Shown piece after piece: positions 33,930 to 44,988 of a DNA stretch of 64,000 bases. Position 1 is the stretch's first letter, and every line of letters begins with the position of its first letter. The notes under the pieces were generated by a model, which had not been told where the DNA came from, did no database searches, and worked only from the letters and a program-made list of their open reading frames with translations. The DNA is from Catonia carolina (taxonomy: Eukaryota; Arthropoda; Insecta; Hemiptera; Achilidae), in the NCBI GenBank assembly GCA_035578175.1, contig JAQMRL010000001.1, forward strand, positions 434,447,545 to 434,511,544, in the 5' to 3' direction. Both the position numbers and the translations under genes were made by a program.

Positions 33930-36900
33930 ATGAATAGAGAAGTAGCACCAATTCTTGACCCCACCAAACTAGACGAGACAAACATTAACTTCCAACTACG
34001 CATACGAAAAAGCACGACTACAGGAAACGTAAGACAAAAAAAACAAAGGTTACAGAAACTCTTAGATAACGGACGCCAAATTGATTTAACTACACTGCAT
34101 AGATTTGACATAGACAAACAACTGACGGAATGTCAAAATTATTTAGCAAAGTTACGGAACATAGAAAATTTAACTGAATTAGAAAGGTATAATGCCGAAA
34201 TATTTGATGATAGGCTTAACAAACTATTAACATTCATATTACCCAACAAACCAGATAAACTCGTAGGATTTCAAAATTTAAAAGAAGGATTTGAGATTTG
34301 GAAACTCAATAGGTTACAAAATTTCGAAATTGAACCTAATTTCGAACAAAATAACATAAACCTTGAAGACGTACATTTAGGAAATAATTGTTTACCTGAT
34401 CAACAAGGAAATTTTGATGTTGGTCATGTTAATCTTTTACATCCCCCAGTAATGCAAAATCCTGTTCCTAGAAACGAAACTCCTGACATATTGGTACCGA
34501 ATGCAGTAGGAAATCATAATCCTGTTTATTTTCATCGTGAATTAAATTTTAATTGGACGAAAATTGCAAATCCAATTGAAAACGAATTAAAACAATTAAC
34601 TATAACGGATGGACGTGATATTGACATGCTAGTACGAAATATCAAAATTATTAAACAAATACAAAAACGTTATGCAGTAGATTTACCTTTGGTATTGTTG
34701 ACTCCATTTATGACTGGATTCACTGAACAAATTTTTGAAAATTCTATTAAAAATAATCATAATTTCGATCAATTTCATAGAGATTTAGTAAGCAAACTAA
34801 TCACACCAAAAATGAAAGAAATATTAAAACTCAAATTGTTATACCGAAATCAGTCACAAACAGAGACTCTTACTGAATACATAAAAGAAATCTTAGAAAA
34901 CCATGAAGTGTTAAGATTAGATCTGACAGAAGGTGAGTTAATCAATATAATTTTAACCGGTTTAAATGAAATATATGCCACGCACATAGGTATAATCGGC
35001 AAACCTAATAATTTACAAGATTTCAATAAATTAGACACATATGTCTATGAAAGAGTTTATGCTAGGACCCTTAATGATATCGGTTTATCTAAAATAAATG
35101 ATACAAGTGTAATAAATAATGTGAATAGCGTGGTACCTAACCAAAGTAAACAAAATACTTGCAAAATCAGATCACAAATGCCTGCAACATCCTTAAAATG
35201 TTTTTATTGTCATAAGCTAGGTCATATCAAAAGACATTGTAAACTGTTACAACAAAAAGAAAATAATAATGTTCCACAAAAACTGAATCTTTACAAACAC
35301 ACATCATATGGCTTGGACACGGACAAACAATCTGTTTGTAAACATAATCCGTGTAAACATTCAAGGTTAAAAGAAAACACGTTGAACCGTAATTATACGT
35401 TGAAAGCTTTATCGGTAAAAATCAAAAATAATATATTTAACGCTCTCATTGATTCTGGTTCCACTCATAATATTATTAATCAACAACTATATACATTTTT
35501 AAAAACTAAGAAGGCGATTATAAAGGAAGAAAACATTAACACAATTTGCCTTACAGCTGATCGATTTCCTCTAAGAATTAATAAACAGATATGGGTTAAA
35601 CTTACTCTTCACAACATATCGTGGAAAATTAATTTTAAAATATTAACAAAAATACACCATAAAATAATACTCGGAATGAATTTCTTACAAAAAACCCACG
35701 CAATATTCAATGCTTCGAGATCTTTCATAACCTTTGATTGGGCAAAAAATCAACAATTTTCTCTAACCAATTTATATCCCGAACAAATTAACAACATAGA
35801 ACAAAGTGAATATATTAAAAATACAATTAATGATTTATGTAGGAAATTTCCTGATGTACTCACAACTAAATTAGGTTGTACCCATATTTTAAAATACGAT
35901 ATTAAACTAAAGAATAGCGAAATTATAAAATCTAGGCCCTATCCATTAAATCCGATAAAAACGCTTCAAATGAAAAACCAAATTGACAAATTATTAAAAG
36001 ACAAAGTAATTAGAGAAAGTGTTTCACCTTATTCCTCCCCAGCCTTTTTAATTCCGAAACCGAACGGTACAAGTCGCTTAGTTGTAGACTATCGCCGAGT
36101 CAACTTAATAATTGACTCAGAAGCCCAACCTTTACCGAATATAAATCATGCTTTTCAATGGTTTTCTAATGCCCGCTGGTTCAGTACCTTAGATTTAGCG
36201 CAAGCGTACCATCAGATACCATTGACAGAAAAATCTCGTCAAATCACCGCGTTTTGCACACCGGATGGCTTATACGAATACGTAAGATTACCTTTTGGTC
36301 TCTCGACTGGTGCACAAGTTTTAACACGTCTTATGAATACATTATTCAAAAATATTAAACATAAATTTGTATTTAATTACATGGACGATATATTAATATA
36401 TTCTAAAAGTTTTACAGAGCATGTCAAACATATTAAAATAGTATTGGCAATTCTGCGGAAGGCTGGTATTACAGTTAATCCCGATAAGGTAACATTTGCT
36501 GTAAATGAAATACCGTTCCTTGGACACACCTTATCATACAAAGGAGTTTCTATAGATCCGGCGAGGACGCAAAAAATATTACAGTATCCACAACCGACGT
36601 CGGTAAAACAAGTGCATCGATATTGTGGTATGATTAATTATTTCTCTAAATTTATCAAAAATTATGCTGATAGAATAGAACCCTTAAATAAATTACGTCG
36701 TAAAAACACTCAGTTTATCTGGGGAGACTCACAAAAAATTGCGTTTGAAGATCTCAAACAGGCAATTGCTAATCCCCCGGTATTGGCAATACCAGATTTC
36801 TCCAAAGCTTTCATTTTACAGACGGATGCGTCTGATACAGGTCTAGGAGCTGTCCTACTTCAGGAACATGAAGGATTTAGAAAACCCATAGCGTACGCTT

Positions 36901-38423
36901 CCAAAACATTAACAGAAGCAGAACGAAAATTTTCTGCATATGAACGAGAGTGTCTTGCAGTTGTTTTTGCAACAGATCATTTTAGAACTTATTTAACACA
37001 TCGAGAATTTCTTTTAGAAACCGATAACCAAGCCCTAGCCTGGCTTCTTTCCAGACCAAAGCAGTTAGGTAGACTCGCTAGATGGTTACTTAGATTATCT
37101 GTTTTTAAATTTAAAATTAATCACATCCGTGGTTCGGATAATAATGTGGCTGACGCATTATCGAGGATGTACGATTTAAATAACGAAGATATCTCAAAAG
37201 ATATATCTTATATTAATACCTTATTATCTCAATTCCCCCTATCTTTTACAGATCTAAGACAACATCAAGAACAGGATACCTTTATCCTTCAACAAAAACA
37301 AAAAATGAATAATAAATTTTGTTTATCTAAAGGTGTCCTATGTCTAAAAGATAAAAACAATAACCCAACCAAAATCGTTCTCCCCGAATCCTTAAAAGAT
37401 TTAGTATTTAAATACTTCCATCAGTCCGAAATCGGTGGACATTTAGGTGTTGATAAAACCATACACAAAATTACACGGTATTTTTATTGGCCAGCTATAT
37501 ATCGAGAAATTCCTTTAAAAGTGAATGCTTGTACAACCTGCCAACGTAGTAAACCTGGAATAAATTATAAATGTGGAAATCTTAGTTCCAGAGTTCCAAC
37601 AGTGCCATTTGACACGTTGTTTATTGATACTGTAGGTAGTCTGCCAAAAACCAACCAAGGTTATAAATATATTCTAGTGGTAGTAGATAGTTTTTCAAAA
37701 TTTACATGGCTAGCTCCATTAAGAAACACTAATACATCCTCCATTGTCGATGAATTAAAACGTATTTTCCAAAATTACTCCATTCCGAGGTTAATTGTCA
37801 CAGATAACGCTAAAAATTTTAATTCCATAATGTTTAAAAACTTTTGTTTCAATCTAGGCATAAAACGAACCACCCTCTCACCATATCATCCTCAACCATC
37901 TCACGCCGAACGATTAAATCGAAATCTTAGGTCTATCCTTATTGCATATCATGCAACGACTCAAACAACTTGGGACAAATCTCTCTTTTGGTTTCAATTA
38001 GCCTTTAATATGGCTCGACATAATGCTCATGGGAAATGCCCATTTGACATATTACATACTTTTTCAGCTCAAACACCGTTGGATAGAGCATGGAATATCC
38101 AAGATATCCTCCATAGAAATCCTATACGTTCCAGTAATATGATGTGTGATATTAGAAGAAAACTAATTAAATCCCATCATGATATGGCGCGCCGATATAA
38201 TGCCACACGCCACCCCAATCCGTTTTCGGTGGGAGACAAAGTTTTACTTAAAACTCACCCCGTAAGTTCGAAACGGAAACACATTTGTGCGAAAATGGCA
38301 TATCGATGGTCTGAACCTTTGTATATCATCGGTTTCTCTACTCCAGTTACAGCCTTACTCCGTAAGACTATTGGAGGAGAAATAACTAAAGAACATATTT
38401 CTAACCTTAAAAAAGTTACATAA
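33930..38423 (+). CDS. gag-pol: Ty3/Gypsy gag-pol polyprotein, intact, 1,497 aa
   Basis: A single uninterrupted frame encodes the whole retrotransposon polyprotein. A gag capsid-like region lies at about residues 200-390, followed by a CCHC zinc knuckle from Cys424 (CFYCHKLGHIKRHC). An aspartic protease follows, with DSGST at Asp508. The RT shows LDLAQAYHQIPL (Asp755), RLPFGLSTGAQ and the catalytic YMDD at 817-820. RNase H begins at QTDASDTGLGAVLLQ (Asp966) and ends near VADALSR. The integrase has an HHCC zinc finger (His1164, His1171, Cys1201, Cys1204) and a catalytic triad Asp1233, Asp1292, Glu1327, with 34 residues between the last two. Gag and pol share one frame, so no ribosomal frameshift is needed. 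The first ATG is at 33930. No stop or missing catalytic residue is visible, so the element could be active. Confidence 0.97.
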   Translation: MNREVAPILDPTKLDETNINFQLRIRKSTTTGNVRQKKQRLQKLLDNGRQIDLTTLHRFDIDKQLTECQNYLAKLRNIENLTELERYNAEIFDDRLNKLLTFILPNKPDKLVGFQNLKEGFEIWKLNRLQNFEIEPNFEQNNINLEDVHLGNNCLPDQQGNFDVGHVNLLHPPVMQNPVPRNETPDILVPNAVGNHNPVYFHRELNFNWTKIANPIENELKQLTITDGRDIDMLVRNIKIIKQIQKRYAVDLPLVLLTPFMTGFTEQIFENSIKNNHNFDQFHRDLVSKLITPKMKEILKLKLLYRNQSQTETLTEYIKEILENHEVLRLDLTEGELINIILTGLNEIYATHIGIIGKPNNLQDFNKLDTYVYERVYARTLNDIGLSKINDTSVINNVNSVVPNQSKQNTCKIRSQMPATSLKCFYCHKLGHIKRHCKLLQQKENNNVPQKLNLYKHTSYGLDTDKQSVCKHNPCKHSRLKENTLNRNYTLKALSVKIKNNIFNALIDSGSTHNIINQQLYTFLKTKKAIIKEENINTICLTADRFPLRINKQIWVKLTLHNISWKINFKILTKIHHKIILGMNFLQKTHAIFNASRSFITFDWAKNQQFSLTNLYPEQINNIEQSEYIKNTINDLCRKFPDVLTTKLGCTHILKYDIKLKNSEIIKSRPYPLNPIKTLQMKNQIDKLLKDKVIRESVSPYSSPAFLIPKPNGTSRLVVDYRRVNLIIDSEAQPLPNINHAFQWFSNARWFSTLDLAQAYHQIPLTEKSRQITAFCTPDGLYEYVRLPFGLSTGAQVLTRLMNTLFKNIKHKFVFNYMDDILIYSKSFTEHVKHIKIVLAILRKAGITVNPDKVTFAVNEIPFLGHTLSYKGVSIDPARTQKILQYPQPTSVKQVHRYCGMINYFSKFIKNYADRIEPLNKLRRKNTQFIWGDSQKIAFEDLKQAIANPPVLAIPDFSKAFILQTDASDTGLGAVLLQEHEGFRKPIAYASKTLTEAERKFSAYERECLAVVFATDHFRTYLTHREFLLETDNQALAWLLSRPKQLGRLARWLLRLSVFKFKINHIRGSDNNVADALSRMYDLNNEDISKDISYINTLLSQFPLSFTDLRQHQEQDTFILQQKQKMNNKFCLSKGVLCLKDKNNNPTKIVLPESLKDLVFKYFHQSEIGGHLGVDKTIHKITRYFYWPAIYREIPLKVNACTTCQRSKPGINYKCGNLSSRVPTVPFDTLFIDTVGSLPKTNQGYKYILVVVDSFSKFTWLAPLRNTNTSSIVDELKRIFQNYSIPRLIVTDNAKNFNSIMFKNFCFNLGIKRTTLSPYHPQPSHAERLNRNLRSILIAYHATTQTTWDKSLFWFQLAFNMARHNAHGKCPFDILHTFSAQTPLDRAWNIQDILHRNPIRSSNMMCDIRRKLIKSHHDMARRYNATRHPNPFSVGDKVLLKTHPVSSKRKHICAKMAYRWSEPLYIIGFSTPVTALLRKTIGGEITKEHISNLKKVT

Positions 38424-38705
38424 TTTATTCATAATTTACATAATTTATTTTCATGAGGATTTATTTTGGTGATGTCTGTCGCGATACTCGAGCTTGAGAT
38501 GATTGTAACAAAAATGTAAACTGTGCTGTTTGCATGCTATTTGAATGTTTTTTTTTGAAAGGGGCCCCGAATGAATGAATATTACCATCTCAGGCCGACA
38601 ACTGCTACATACTCACCTTCTCTTTTTCATTTAAGCACTCACCCCCATTATTTTGCATACACATACCTTTGTACTTCAGTTTACTCTCCGGGGGGGGGGG
38701 AAGAT
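38424..38705 (+). other. Gypsy 3' UTR and polypurine tract
   Basis: There is no env-like frame. A run of G followed by AAGA (about 38689-38704) immediately precedes the 3' LTR and serves as the likely plus-strand primer. Confidence 0.75.
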
Positions 38706-39212
38706 TGTAATATGAGACATCTCCACAGACACACAACAAACAGTATAAACACAGTCATAACATTCTAACGTAAACATAAACATAACTTTACAGCATCAAC
38801 ACACAGACCAGATGATCTCAACTACAGATGTAAGAGGAACATTTTGATTTTGATCTAAAGATATAAGAGGAAGTAAAAAAAAAAAAGAAAAATTTTATTA
38901 AATTAATAAATTGGATTGTTGAACTCATTCCCTTTTAAACCTTTAAAGGAGTGAAGTGATATACAAGTTTTTATAAACAAATAATTTTTGAAAAATTTAG
39001 TAAAATACAGGATTGTATTAATATTTAGAAAGAATACTTTTAGAAGATTTGTGGAAAAGGATTTAATATTTTTAAATAAGTTTTAAAGATTTTAATTGTT
39101 TTTTAAAAGTTTTAAAAGTTTTAAATATTTATTTATAAATTGGTGAATAAAACAAAATTGAATTTCGAAGATAAAACCTTTCAAATTTATTGATTTTTAC
39201 GAACCTGGGACA
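38706..39212 (+). repeat. 3' LTR of Gypsy element
   Basis: It matches the 5' LTR over its whole length, with a G interrupting the A-run at about 38887. It ends GGGACA before the GTTA duplication. Confidence 0.97.
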
Positions 39213-39216
39213 GTTA

Positions 39217-39489
39217 ACTTAGCTTAGTTAACTTGTCTTAGAACAATAGATAATTTTTTTACTTCATCAAAGAGACTCCAACATGGACAATAGGAAAATG
39301 TCAAGTTAAAAAACTGATAAGTCTAAATATTAACACTATGTTAAACTCATTACTTACAAATTCCTTTCATATATTTATTACTACTAGCTACTTACTAACT
39401 TACCTACATAATTACTTACTTCAACAATTTTTCCTCAACAACTAATTTGTACCCAGAAATATTCTACATAATTTACCTTAGCGTTTAAT
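39217..39489. other. AT-rich interval, nothing recognised
   Basis: Right flank of the Gypsy element with no supportable feature. Confidence 0.4.
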
Positions 39490-39805
39490 TAGAATTTTTA
39501 TTTATTTATTTTTTTATCTTTTATTTTAAATTTCCATCAGTAGACAATTATACGACTACTAGAAAAAATGATATACGTTCGTAACCAAATAACATGAAAA
39601 GTATACATAAAGACAAAAATGTATACCCATTGGTATATATTTGGGTATATAATTAAGTATTGATACGATAATTAGTCTATGTAATTAATATTATTTTTAT
39701 TGTACTGATATTATTATTTACTTTAGTTATAACTCAGAAAAGATCTCTATTCCATCTTCTTTTTAGGCCCCGGGCTGGATTCTCAGGAAGGTGAAAGCGT
39801 GAAGT
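39490..39805 (-). mobile_element. Jockey-like 3' tail, lineage B
   Basis: On the minus strand a short C terminus (CACGCTTTCACCTTCCTGAG ... GAAGATGGAATAGAGATC) is followed by the same 3' UTR as at 22200-22511. Only the last part of the element was inserted, a severe 5' truncation. Confidence 0.75.
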
Positions 39806-40000
39806 TACAGTTTTCATAATTTTGTATTTAACTGAAGTAAAATTTATATTTGAAAACAAAAACAAAATATTTAGAAAAGAACTCTTTCAGCATTAATTCT
39901 TGTAAGTTACAATTTAATTTTTTATACCTATAGTTAAAATGAATAGATTGCTACTAAAAGAATTGTCACTTTAGATAATACAGCACGATTAATAATTATA

Positions 40001-40931
40001 CGAGGTTTGGCTATTAAATAACGAGACTGATGTTGTAAAAAATTAATTTTAATTTTATGCATAATCACTTATTGTCCCCTTCAATATATACTCCTTCTCT
40101 ATCCCTACAACGCTAAATAGCGCGAATTTTCCATAGTTGGGAACAGTGCTGGAAGTCACCTTCTGCCAGCTTCTTCAGAACACGTGCCGCTTTCTCTTTT
40201 ACAGCTTCCACAGACTCAAATCTTGTCATTTTTAATGCAGATTTCCCCTTAGGGAACAGGTAGAAGTCACATGGTGCAAGATTTGGTGAATAAGGTGGAT
40301 GTTCTAATACTGAGATGCTGTACTTGGCTAGGAACCTCTTGACAGATAACGCGGAATGAGCTGGCGCATTGTCTTGGTGGAGAACCCATGATTTGTCCTA
40401 CCACATTTCGGGGCGTTTTTTCCGTACTCTTTGACGAAGTTTAAAAGTACCTCAGAGTAGTAATATTGATTAATTTTTTGACCTTCAGGGACCCAGTGAA
40501 TGCACAGAATCCCATGGATATAAAAAAACAATCATCATTGCTTTAAATTTTAACTTGCTCATTTGAGCTTTTTTGGTTCTCGGTGAAGTTCGGCTCTTCC
40601 AGAGCATGGATTGGCGCTTCGTTTCCGGAGCATAAGTAAAAAACCACGTTTAATCACATGTTATTATCTTTGACCTGTTCCCTAAGGTGAAATCTGCATT
40701 AAAATGGACAAGATTTGAGTCTGTGGAAGCTGTAAAAGAGAAAGCGGCACGTGTCCTGAAGGAGCTGACAGAAGTTGACTTCCAGAACTGTTTCCAGCAA
40801 CGAAAAATTCGCATGGAGCGTTGTAGGGATAGAAAAGGAGTGCATATTGAAGGTGACAATAAGTGATTATGTGTAAAATAAAAATAATTTTTTTTACAAT
40901 GTCAGTTTATTTATTTAATAGTCACACCTCG
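40001..40931 (-). mobile_element. Fold-back mariner, copy 2
   Basis: TA flanks at 39999-40000 and 40932-40933. The left arm (40001-40261) and right arm (40673-40931) are inverted copies of the transposase 3' end and terminal repeat. The minus-strand core retains HWVPEGQKINQYYY, and the plus-strand right arm again encodes VKEKAARVLKELTE. The internal junction (TTATTATCTT then ACCTGTTC) is the same as in copy 1, so the two descend from one rearranged master. Frames are broken. Confidence 0.85.
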
Positions 40932-40984
40932 TATATTTTATACCATCGTTTTTTTAAAACAATATAGGTAGGCTATATATTTTT

Positions 40985-41351
40985 TGGTCATCAGCCGGAA
41001 GGTTAAATTGAACCTCTAGAGGCTTTACAAAGTGAAACGAGGAGTGAGGTGGTTTACTTGATCTTCTTCACGGATTAAAAAAGTATGCTAGGCCCTCTGA
41101 AAAGCATCTAATTTCCAACCTGCAAATGCCACCTTAACTTCATTTATCACAGGGTCTGGCTGTATAATGAAATCATTACTCTCAGAGGAGATAATTCTAG
41201 TGCCTTTTACACCAGTGCCTCTTCTGTTCTTAAATGAATCAGTCATATAATTCGTTGGCCATGTGTTAAGAAACAGAACTATTTTGTGTAGCCTTGGAAA
41301 TAGCAGATTGAGTGTAAATAACTTAACACTCCACCTGCCTGTAATGGGCAG
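40985..41351 (-). mobile_element. SINE-N copy, subgroup B
   Basis: A minus-strand copy from GGTCATCAGCCGGAAGG (3' side, AAC tail lost) to the 5' double hairpin (CCACCTGCCTGTAATGGGCAG at 41333-41351). The internal frame is broken by small deletions. Confidence 0.85.
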
Positions 41352-41403
41352 ATATTGAAAGTAAATAATTCTGCTGAAATAGGCCTATAGATAAATGTCA
41401 TTT

Positions 41404-41510
41404 GACCGGCTCCGTAGTGCAGTGTTAAAAAACTAGAATGTGAAGGGGAGGCCAGTATTCAATTCTCAATTAGCATCTTGTAAATTTTCTTAACGTATAT
41501 GATATTTTTT
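41404..41510 (+). mobile_element. Degraded tRNA-derived SINE
   Basis: GACCGGCTCCGTAGTGCAG is a polymerase III A-box-like start. GAGGCCAGTATTCAATTCTC is a decayed B box, followed by AGCATCTTGTAAATTTTC. The head resembles the SINE-B heads at 42062 and 44690. Confidence 0.5.
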
Positions 41511-41995
41511 TAAAAATCCACTCTTTTTTAAGTTTCTGATGACCAAGAAATTTATGAGTTTTTTACAAGAATTTAGTCGCAATGGAATTTTCGGTAACGA
41601 CATTATTATAACCTACCCCTCCTTACCACTTTCTTATTCCGACTTTCAACTTTTTTGAGTTTCTTTTCACTGTATATATTACCAATAAGCCTTAAGTTCA
41701 TCGGATTTAATTATTCTAACATCTTCAAAAAGTTCTGTATTATTCTTTGGCATTTTCCTTCACTTAATCTCCTTTCTTCCAAATTTTTTTCTGAAATTTC
41801 TCGTATCTTGAAGAAGCTGCCGTTTCTCTTTGGTTGTTTTCTTAATCTTCGCAGGAACTACCAATCCATATAATTTGCTTTTGAACTTTTACAGAAATAA
41901 TCGGTTTCGTTAAATCCCAATTTTTCCATTTTCAGTTGTCATTTTTTATTAGATTTGGTTTTGTTTTTGTCGTTTCAAATATTGAAAATTTTCTT
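41511..41995. other. AT-rich interval, nothing recognised
   Basis: T-rich sequence with no convincing gene; the 72-residue frame at 41655 has no recognisable motif. Confidence 0.4.
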
Positions 41996-41997
41996 TT

Positions 41998-42062
41998 TAG
42001 TTTATTCTATTAGTAGTAATATTCTATTAGTTTATTCTATATTTAGTTTATATTCTATTTTA
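41998..42062. repeat. TTTATTCTATTAG-type minisatellite
   Basis: Imperfect tandem copies of a 13- to 16-base unit adjoin the A-rich tail side of the SINE-B copy. Confidence 0.7.
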
Positions 42063-42228
42063 GTTCATTTAAAGCCACACAACAGCTTGGTCATTAGCAA
42101 CTATGGTGGGCTAAGAAACTTTAACGGTGGATTTTGGCACAGTAACATCCAGACCCTAGCCGGGAATCGAATTTGGGGCATCGCTAGTAGGCTAGCGCGC
42201 TAACCACTACGCCACAAAGGCGGTCCAA
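42062..42228 (-). mobile_element. tRNA-derived SINE (SINE-B)
   Basis: On the minus strand the head is GGCGTAGTGGTTAGCGCGC (A box), then a decayed B box AAATTCGATTCCC. The body contains CCAAAATCCACCGTTAAAG and TAATGACCAAGC. The copy at 44690 shares the body. Confidence 0.8.
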
Positions 42229-44080
42229 AATCTTTTTATTTTAAAGGTTTTCGTTCATGCGTTTTCTGTGTTCAAAAAATGTTACTCTACTTTTTTATGA
42301 TAGTATTTTCTAGTGTTTTTTAAAGTTCTTAGTTTCGTTTATTTCGCCTTCCTCCAGTTTCTGTAATGTTTGCACTAAGAATTTTACGAAGGATTGTTAT
42401 ACAAACAAAAGAAAAATTTTCACAAACCTTTTAAGAAATCATTAAAATGTCATAAAAAATGTAGTCTATCACTAATGTAAAAAAAAATTAAATGTAGATG
42501 TTAATTTTTAATGATTAAAAAAATATATTTTTTACTTATAGTCTAGGTATACATTTTTAATGATGGATGGATGCTTCTAAGTAAAAGATATTTGACGTAT
42601 GCAAAAATTTAGTAAACATACTTGAATAATTTATTATAAAATTTATCAGGAACACTTTTTATTTAATGTGTTTTATAATAATTATGTTATACTATTTATC
42701 ATTTTAACTAAGTTGATAAAAAATTTTGTGTACTTCCCAATCGAATTCGTTACTTTTACAACCGGTGAAAATAATTGTACTCAAAAATGCAGAAGTATTA
42801 AACTCAACACAGTTTTAAACCCTTTTTATAGACTATATTTTTACACAGTAAAAGTATACATTTTGTTTTTCGAAAAAAATTTAAATGTTAAAAATTTAAA
42901 TTTAAATGTTTCTAAAATATCATCTGTCATTGAAAATGTCTTAATTAAATAAAATATTTGAACCAGCGATATTTAAAAACGTTTTATTTTAAACGTTTTT
43001 TTTTATAAAATTTAAGAATTTATTCCATTTTAATGACACGCTTAGTGATGATGAAGAGTCGAATGATTTAAAACGAGAAAAACAATTTCCTAAGCTATTA
43101 TTGAACTTTGTTTAAGATTTGGCTTGTAAAACGGTGTTTTGATATTACCACTGGCTACTTTATAAAAGGTATTTTAACAAATACTGGCACATTTCCAAAT
43201 GCAATGTTATTTGTACGGATTTCTTTAATGCTGTTATTCTGTTAAGTGAGAGGTAAAATTTGTAGTCTTAATGTGACAGATTAATTAAGACTAATGCAAT
43301 AAATAATTCAAAAAATTACTTTACAACTGTATTTACTGCTTATTTTTCAAATAATTTCTCATGTTTATTCTTTTAAACAAAAGAATATGTTCATTTATTA
43401 CTTAATGATGTGCTTTTACCATAAAATTAAAAACTCTTAATCAACTAAATTATCCACTAAGTATGTAACTATAAAATTAAATTGAAAAATATATCAAATT
43501 TAACGATCAAGCTGAGTACTCATTTATCACTTACAGTTTGTACTTTTTCCATTTGGATTCAGAAGACTGAAAGCAAAAGCTTTTAAAACTATAATAATTT
43601 CAAAGATTTTTAAAAAATGTTTTGTAATTTTATTTTATTTTTCAACTGTGCAAAGACATCCAGCAAAAAACAATTAAAGTATATATTTGAACTTGTTCAA
43701 TTAAAACATTTAATATTGTTTTTTAATTAATTTATTTTTTATTTGCGTTTTGAGAGGTTTCGCCCCATGCAAAGAGTTTTGCAAGCGTTTTGTATGAAAA
43801 GAGTTGCATAAAATCATACGACTAAATTCGTACAAATAGATACAGACAATAAAACTAAAAATACAAAAAGAAATATTTATAAATTACCGTTTAATCTCGG
43901 TTATGTATAAACCGATTATAAAATCTAACATAATATTTTTTTTATTTTTTGCAGAAAATTGTTTAAATTAGGTACAGTACCAAAAATTAACAATCAATAA
44001 TAATAATTGCTAACACTACACGCTAAAAATACTGATTAGGTATATTTTTCTTTGGATAAAACCTTTTGGAAAAACTTCTT
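42229..44080. other. AT-rich interval, nothing recognised
   Basis: Very AT-rich. The 94-residue frame at 42668-42952 is rich in Asn, Lys, Phe and Tyr without a motif and is probably chance. Confidence 0.4.
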
Positions 44081-44084
44081 CCAT

Positions 44085-44470
44085 AATCTTCTTCTTCTCC
44101 TTCTCCTTCTCCTTCTCCTTCTCCTTCTCCTTCTCCTTCTCCTTTTCCTCCTCCTCCTCCTCCTCCTGGTCGGCCCTTTGGCGTAGTGGTTAACGCAACT
44201 GGCTTCTACGCTGGGGTCCCGGGTTTGATTCCCAGTCAGGTCAGGTATTTTTTCATCACTCATCTTTTCATGTATCATCCTTCTCACGGTCTGCATTAGC
44301 GGCAATTGCAAAACAGTCAGACGTAAAACAAAACAAAAATTTCCTCCTCCTTCTGCTCCTCCTCTTTCTCCTCATTCTCCTCTTCCTCCTTCTCCTTCTT
44401 CTTTTTCTCCTTCTTCTTCTTCTCCTTCTTCTTCTTCTCCTTCTTCTTCTTCTACTTCTTCTTCTCCTTT
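44085..44470. repeat. Polypyrimidine tract (CTTCTC/CTT)n, split by a SINE
   Basis: Runs of TTCTCC and TTCTTC at 44085-44165 and 44341-44470 flank the SINE-A copy. The tract starts at the 3' end of a minus-strand LINE fragment (44470-44690), so it probably grew from the LINE's (GAA)n tail. The arginine-rich minus frame across it is an artefact of the repeat. Confidence 0.85.
44168..44340 (+). mobile_element. tRNA-derived SINE (SINE-A relative) in polypyrimidine tract
   Basis: A box TGGCGTAGTGGTTAACGC and B box GGGTTTGATTCCC, followed by GGTATTTTTTCATCACTC, ACGGTCTGCATTAGCGGC, GCAATTGC and CAGACGTAAAAC. The head differs from the other SINE-A copies, but the body and end are the same. Confidence 0.9.
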
Positions 44471-44690
44471 TGATACCGATTCGTTACCGAATGTTGGTAA
44501 TAATTCTGGCAATGTTCAGTCTATTCGCCGCTGCTTTGAAGAGTCCTGTGGTAGAAGTTGCAAAGCAGGACCTCACATTCCATAACCAGGATTTCCGTCG
44601 TCTTCCAACGCCTCTCTTACCTTGTAATACGATTCCTTGCAAAAATATTTCATCAACTTGTACTTTTCGTCATTTTCTTTTTTTTTAATT
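44471..44690 (-). pseudogene. LINE RT C-terminal fragment (non-jockey)
   Basis: On the minus strand, after one frameshift, it encodes GKRGVGRRRKSWLWNVRSCF and TGLFKAAANRLNIARIITNI, the RRGR-x-SWL...LFRAA...IA-MI-N-R end of insect LINE endonuclease-RT proteins. Its 3' side leads directly into the (GAA)n tail. Confidence 0.7.
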
Positions 44691-44862
44691 AATTTATTTA
44701 AAGTCGAATCAACTGCTTGGTCACTAGCGACTACGGTGGATTATGTAACATTAACTGTGGGATTTGACACGTGAAAATTTCCAAACCCTGGCCGGGTATC
44801 AAACCCGGGATCTCCGTGGGATAGGCCAATGCTCTAACCACTACGCTACGGAGGCGGCCTAT
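44690..44862 (-). mobile_element. tRNA-derived SINE (SINE-B)
   Basis: On the minus strand: GCCTCCGTAGCGTAGTGG (A box), GGGTTTGATACCC (B box), then a CACGTGTCAAATCCCACAG body and a TTAAATAAATTAATTAAAAA end. Better preserved than the copy at 42062. Confidence 0.9.
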
Positions 44863-44988
44863 CACATCATTTTTAATGATGTATCCTAGATATTCTAATT
44901 TGCTTCTTTTTACTGTGCACATTATTTATTTTTCTTTACCAAGTTTTTGAAGTACACTTAAAACCCCATAAAAACTTCAACTCACATA

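Larger units (their letters stand above)
33100..39216 (+). mobile_element. Complete Ty3/Gypsy LTR retrotransposon with target duplication
   Basis: The element spans 33104-39212 and is flanked by the 4-bp duplication GTTA (33100-33103 and 39213-39216). In order: 5' LTR, primer binding site, a 317-bp leader, one gag-pol ORF, a short 3' UTR, a G-rich polypurine tract and the 3' LTR. There is no env ORF between pol and the 3' LTR, so it is a retrotransposon rather than a retrovirus-like errantivirus. All expected parts are present and unbroken. Confidence 0.97.

Noticed and set aside
33875..34117. 80-residue minus frame at the start of the Gypsy ORF
   Set aside because: Antisense shadow of the gag coding region.
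38424..38705. Possible env gene downstream of gag-pol
   Set aside because: Less than 300 bp separate pol from the 3' LTR and no membrane-protein-like frame exists.
42668..42952. 94-residue frame in AT-rich DNA
   Set aside because: Composition is what AT-rich sequence gives by chance; no motif and no related copy in the window.
44036..44311. Arginine-rich 91-residue minus frame
   Set aside because: The arginine run is the translation of the polypyrimidine tract, and the N-terminal part is SINE-A sequence read backwards.
44470..44688. 72-residue plus frame with a hydrophobic, signal-peptide-like start
   Set aside because: The minus strand encodes a clear LINE C terminus after one frameshift, so the plus frame is antisense.
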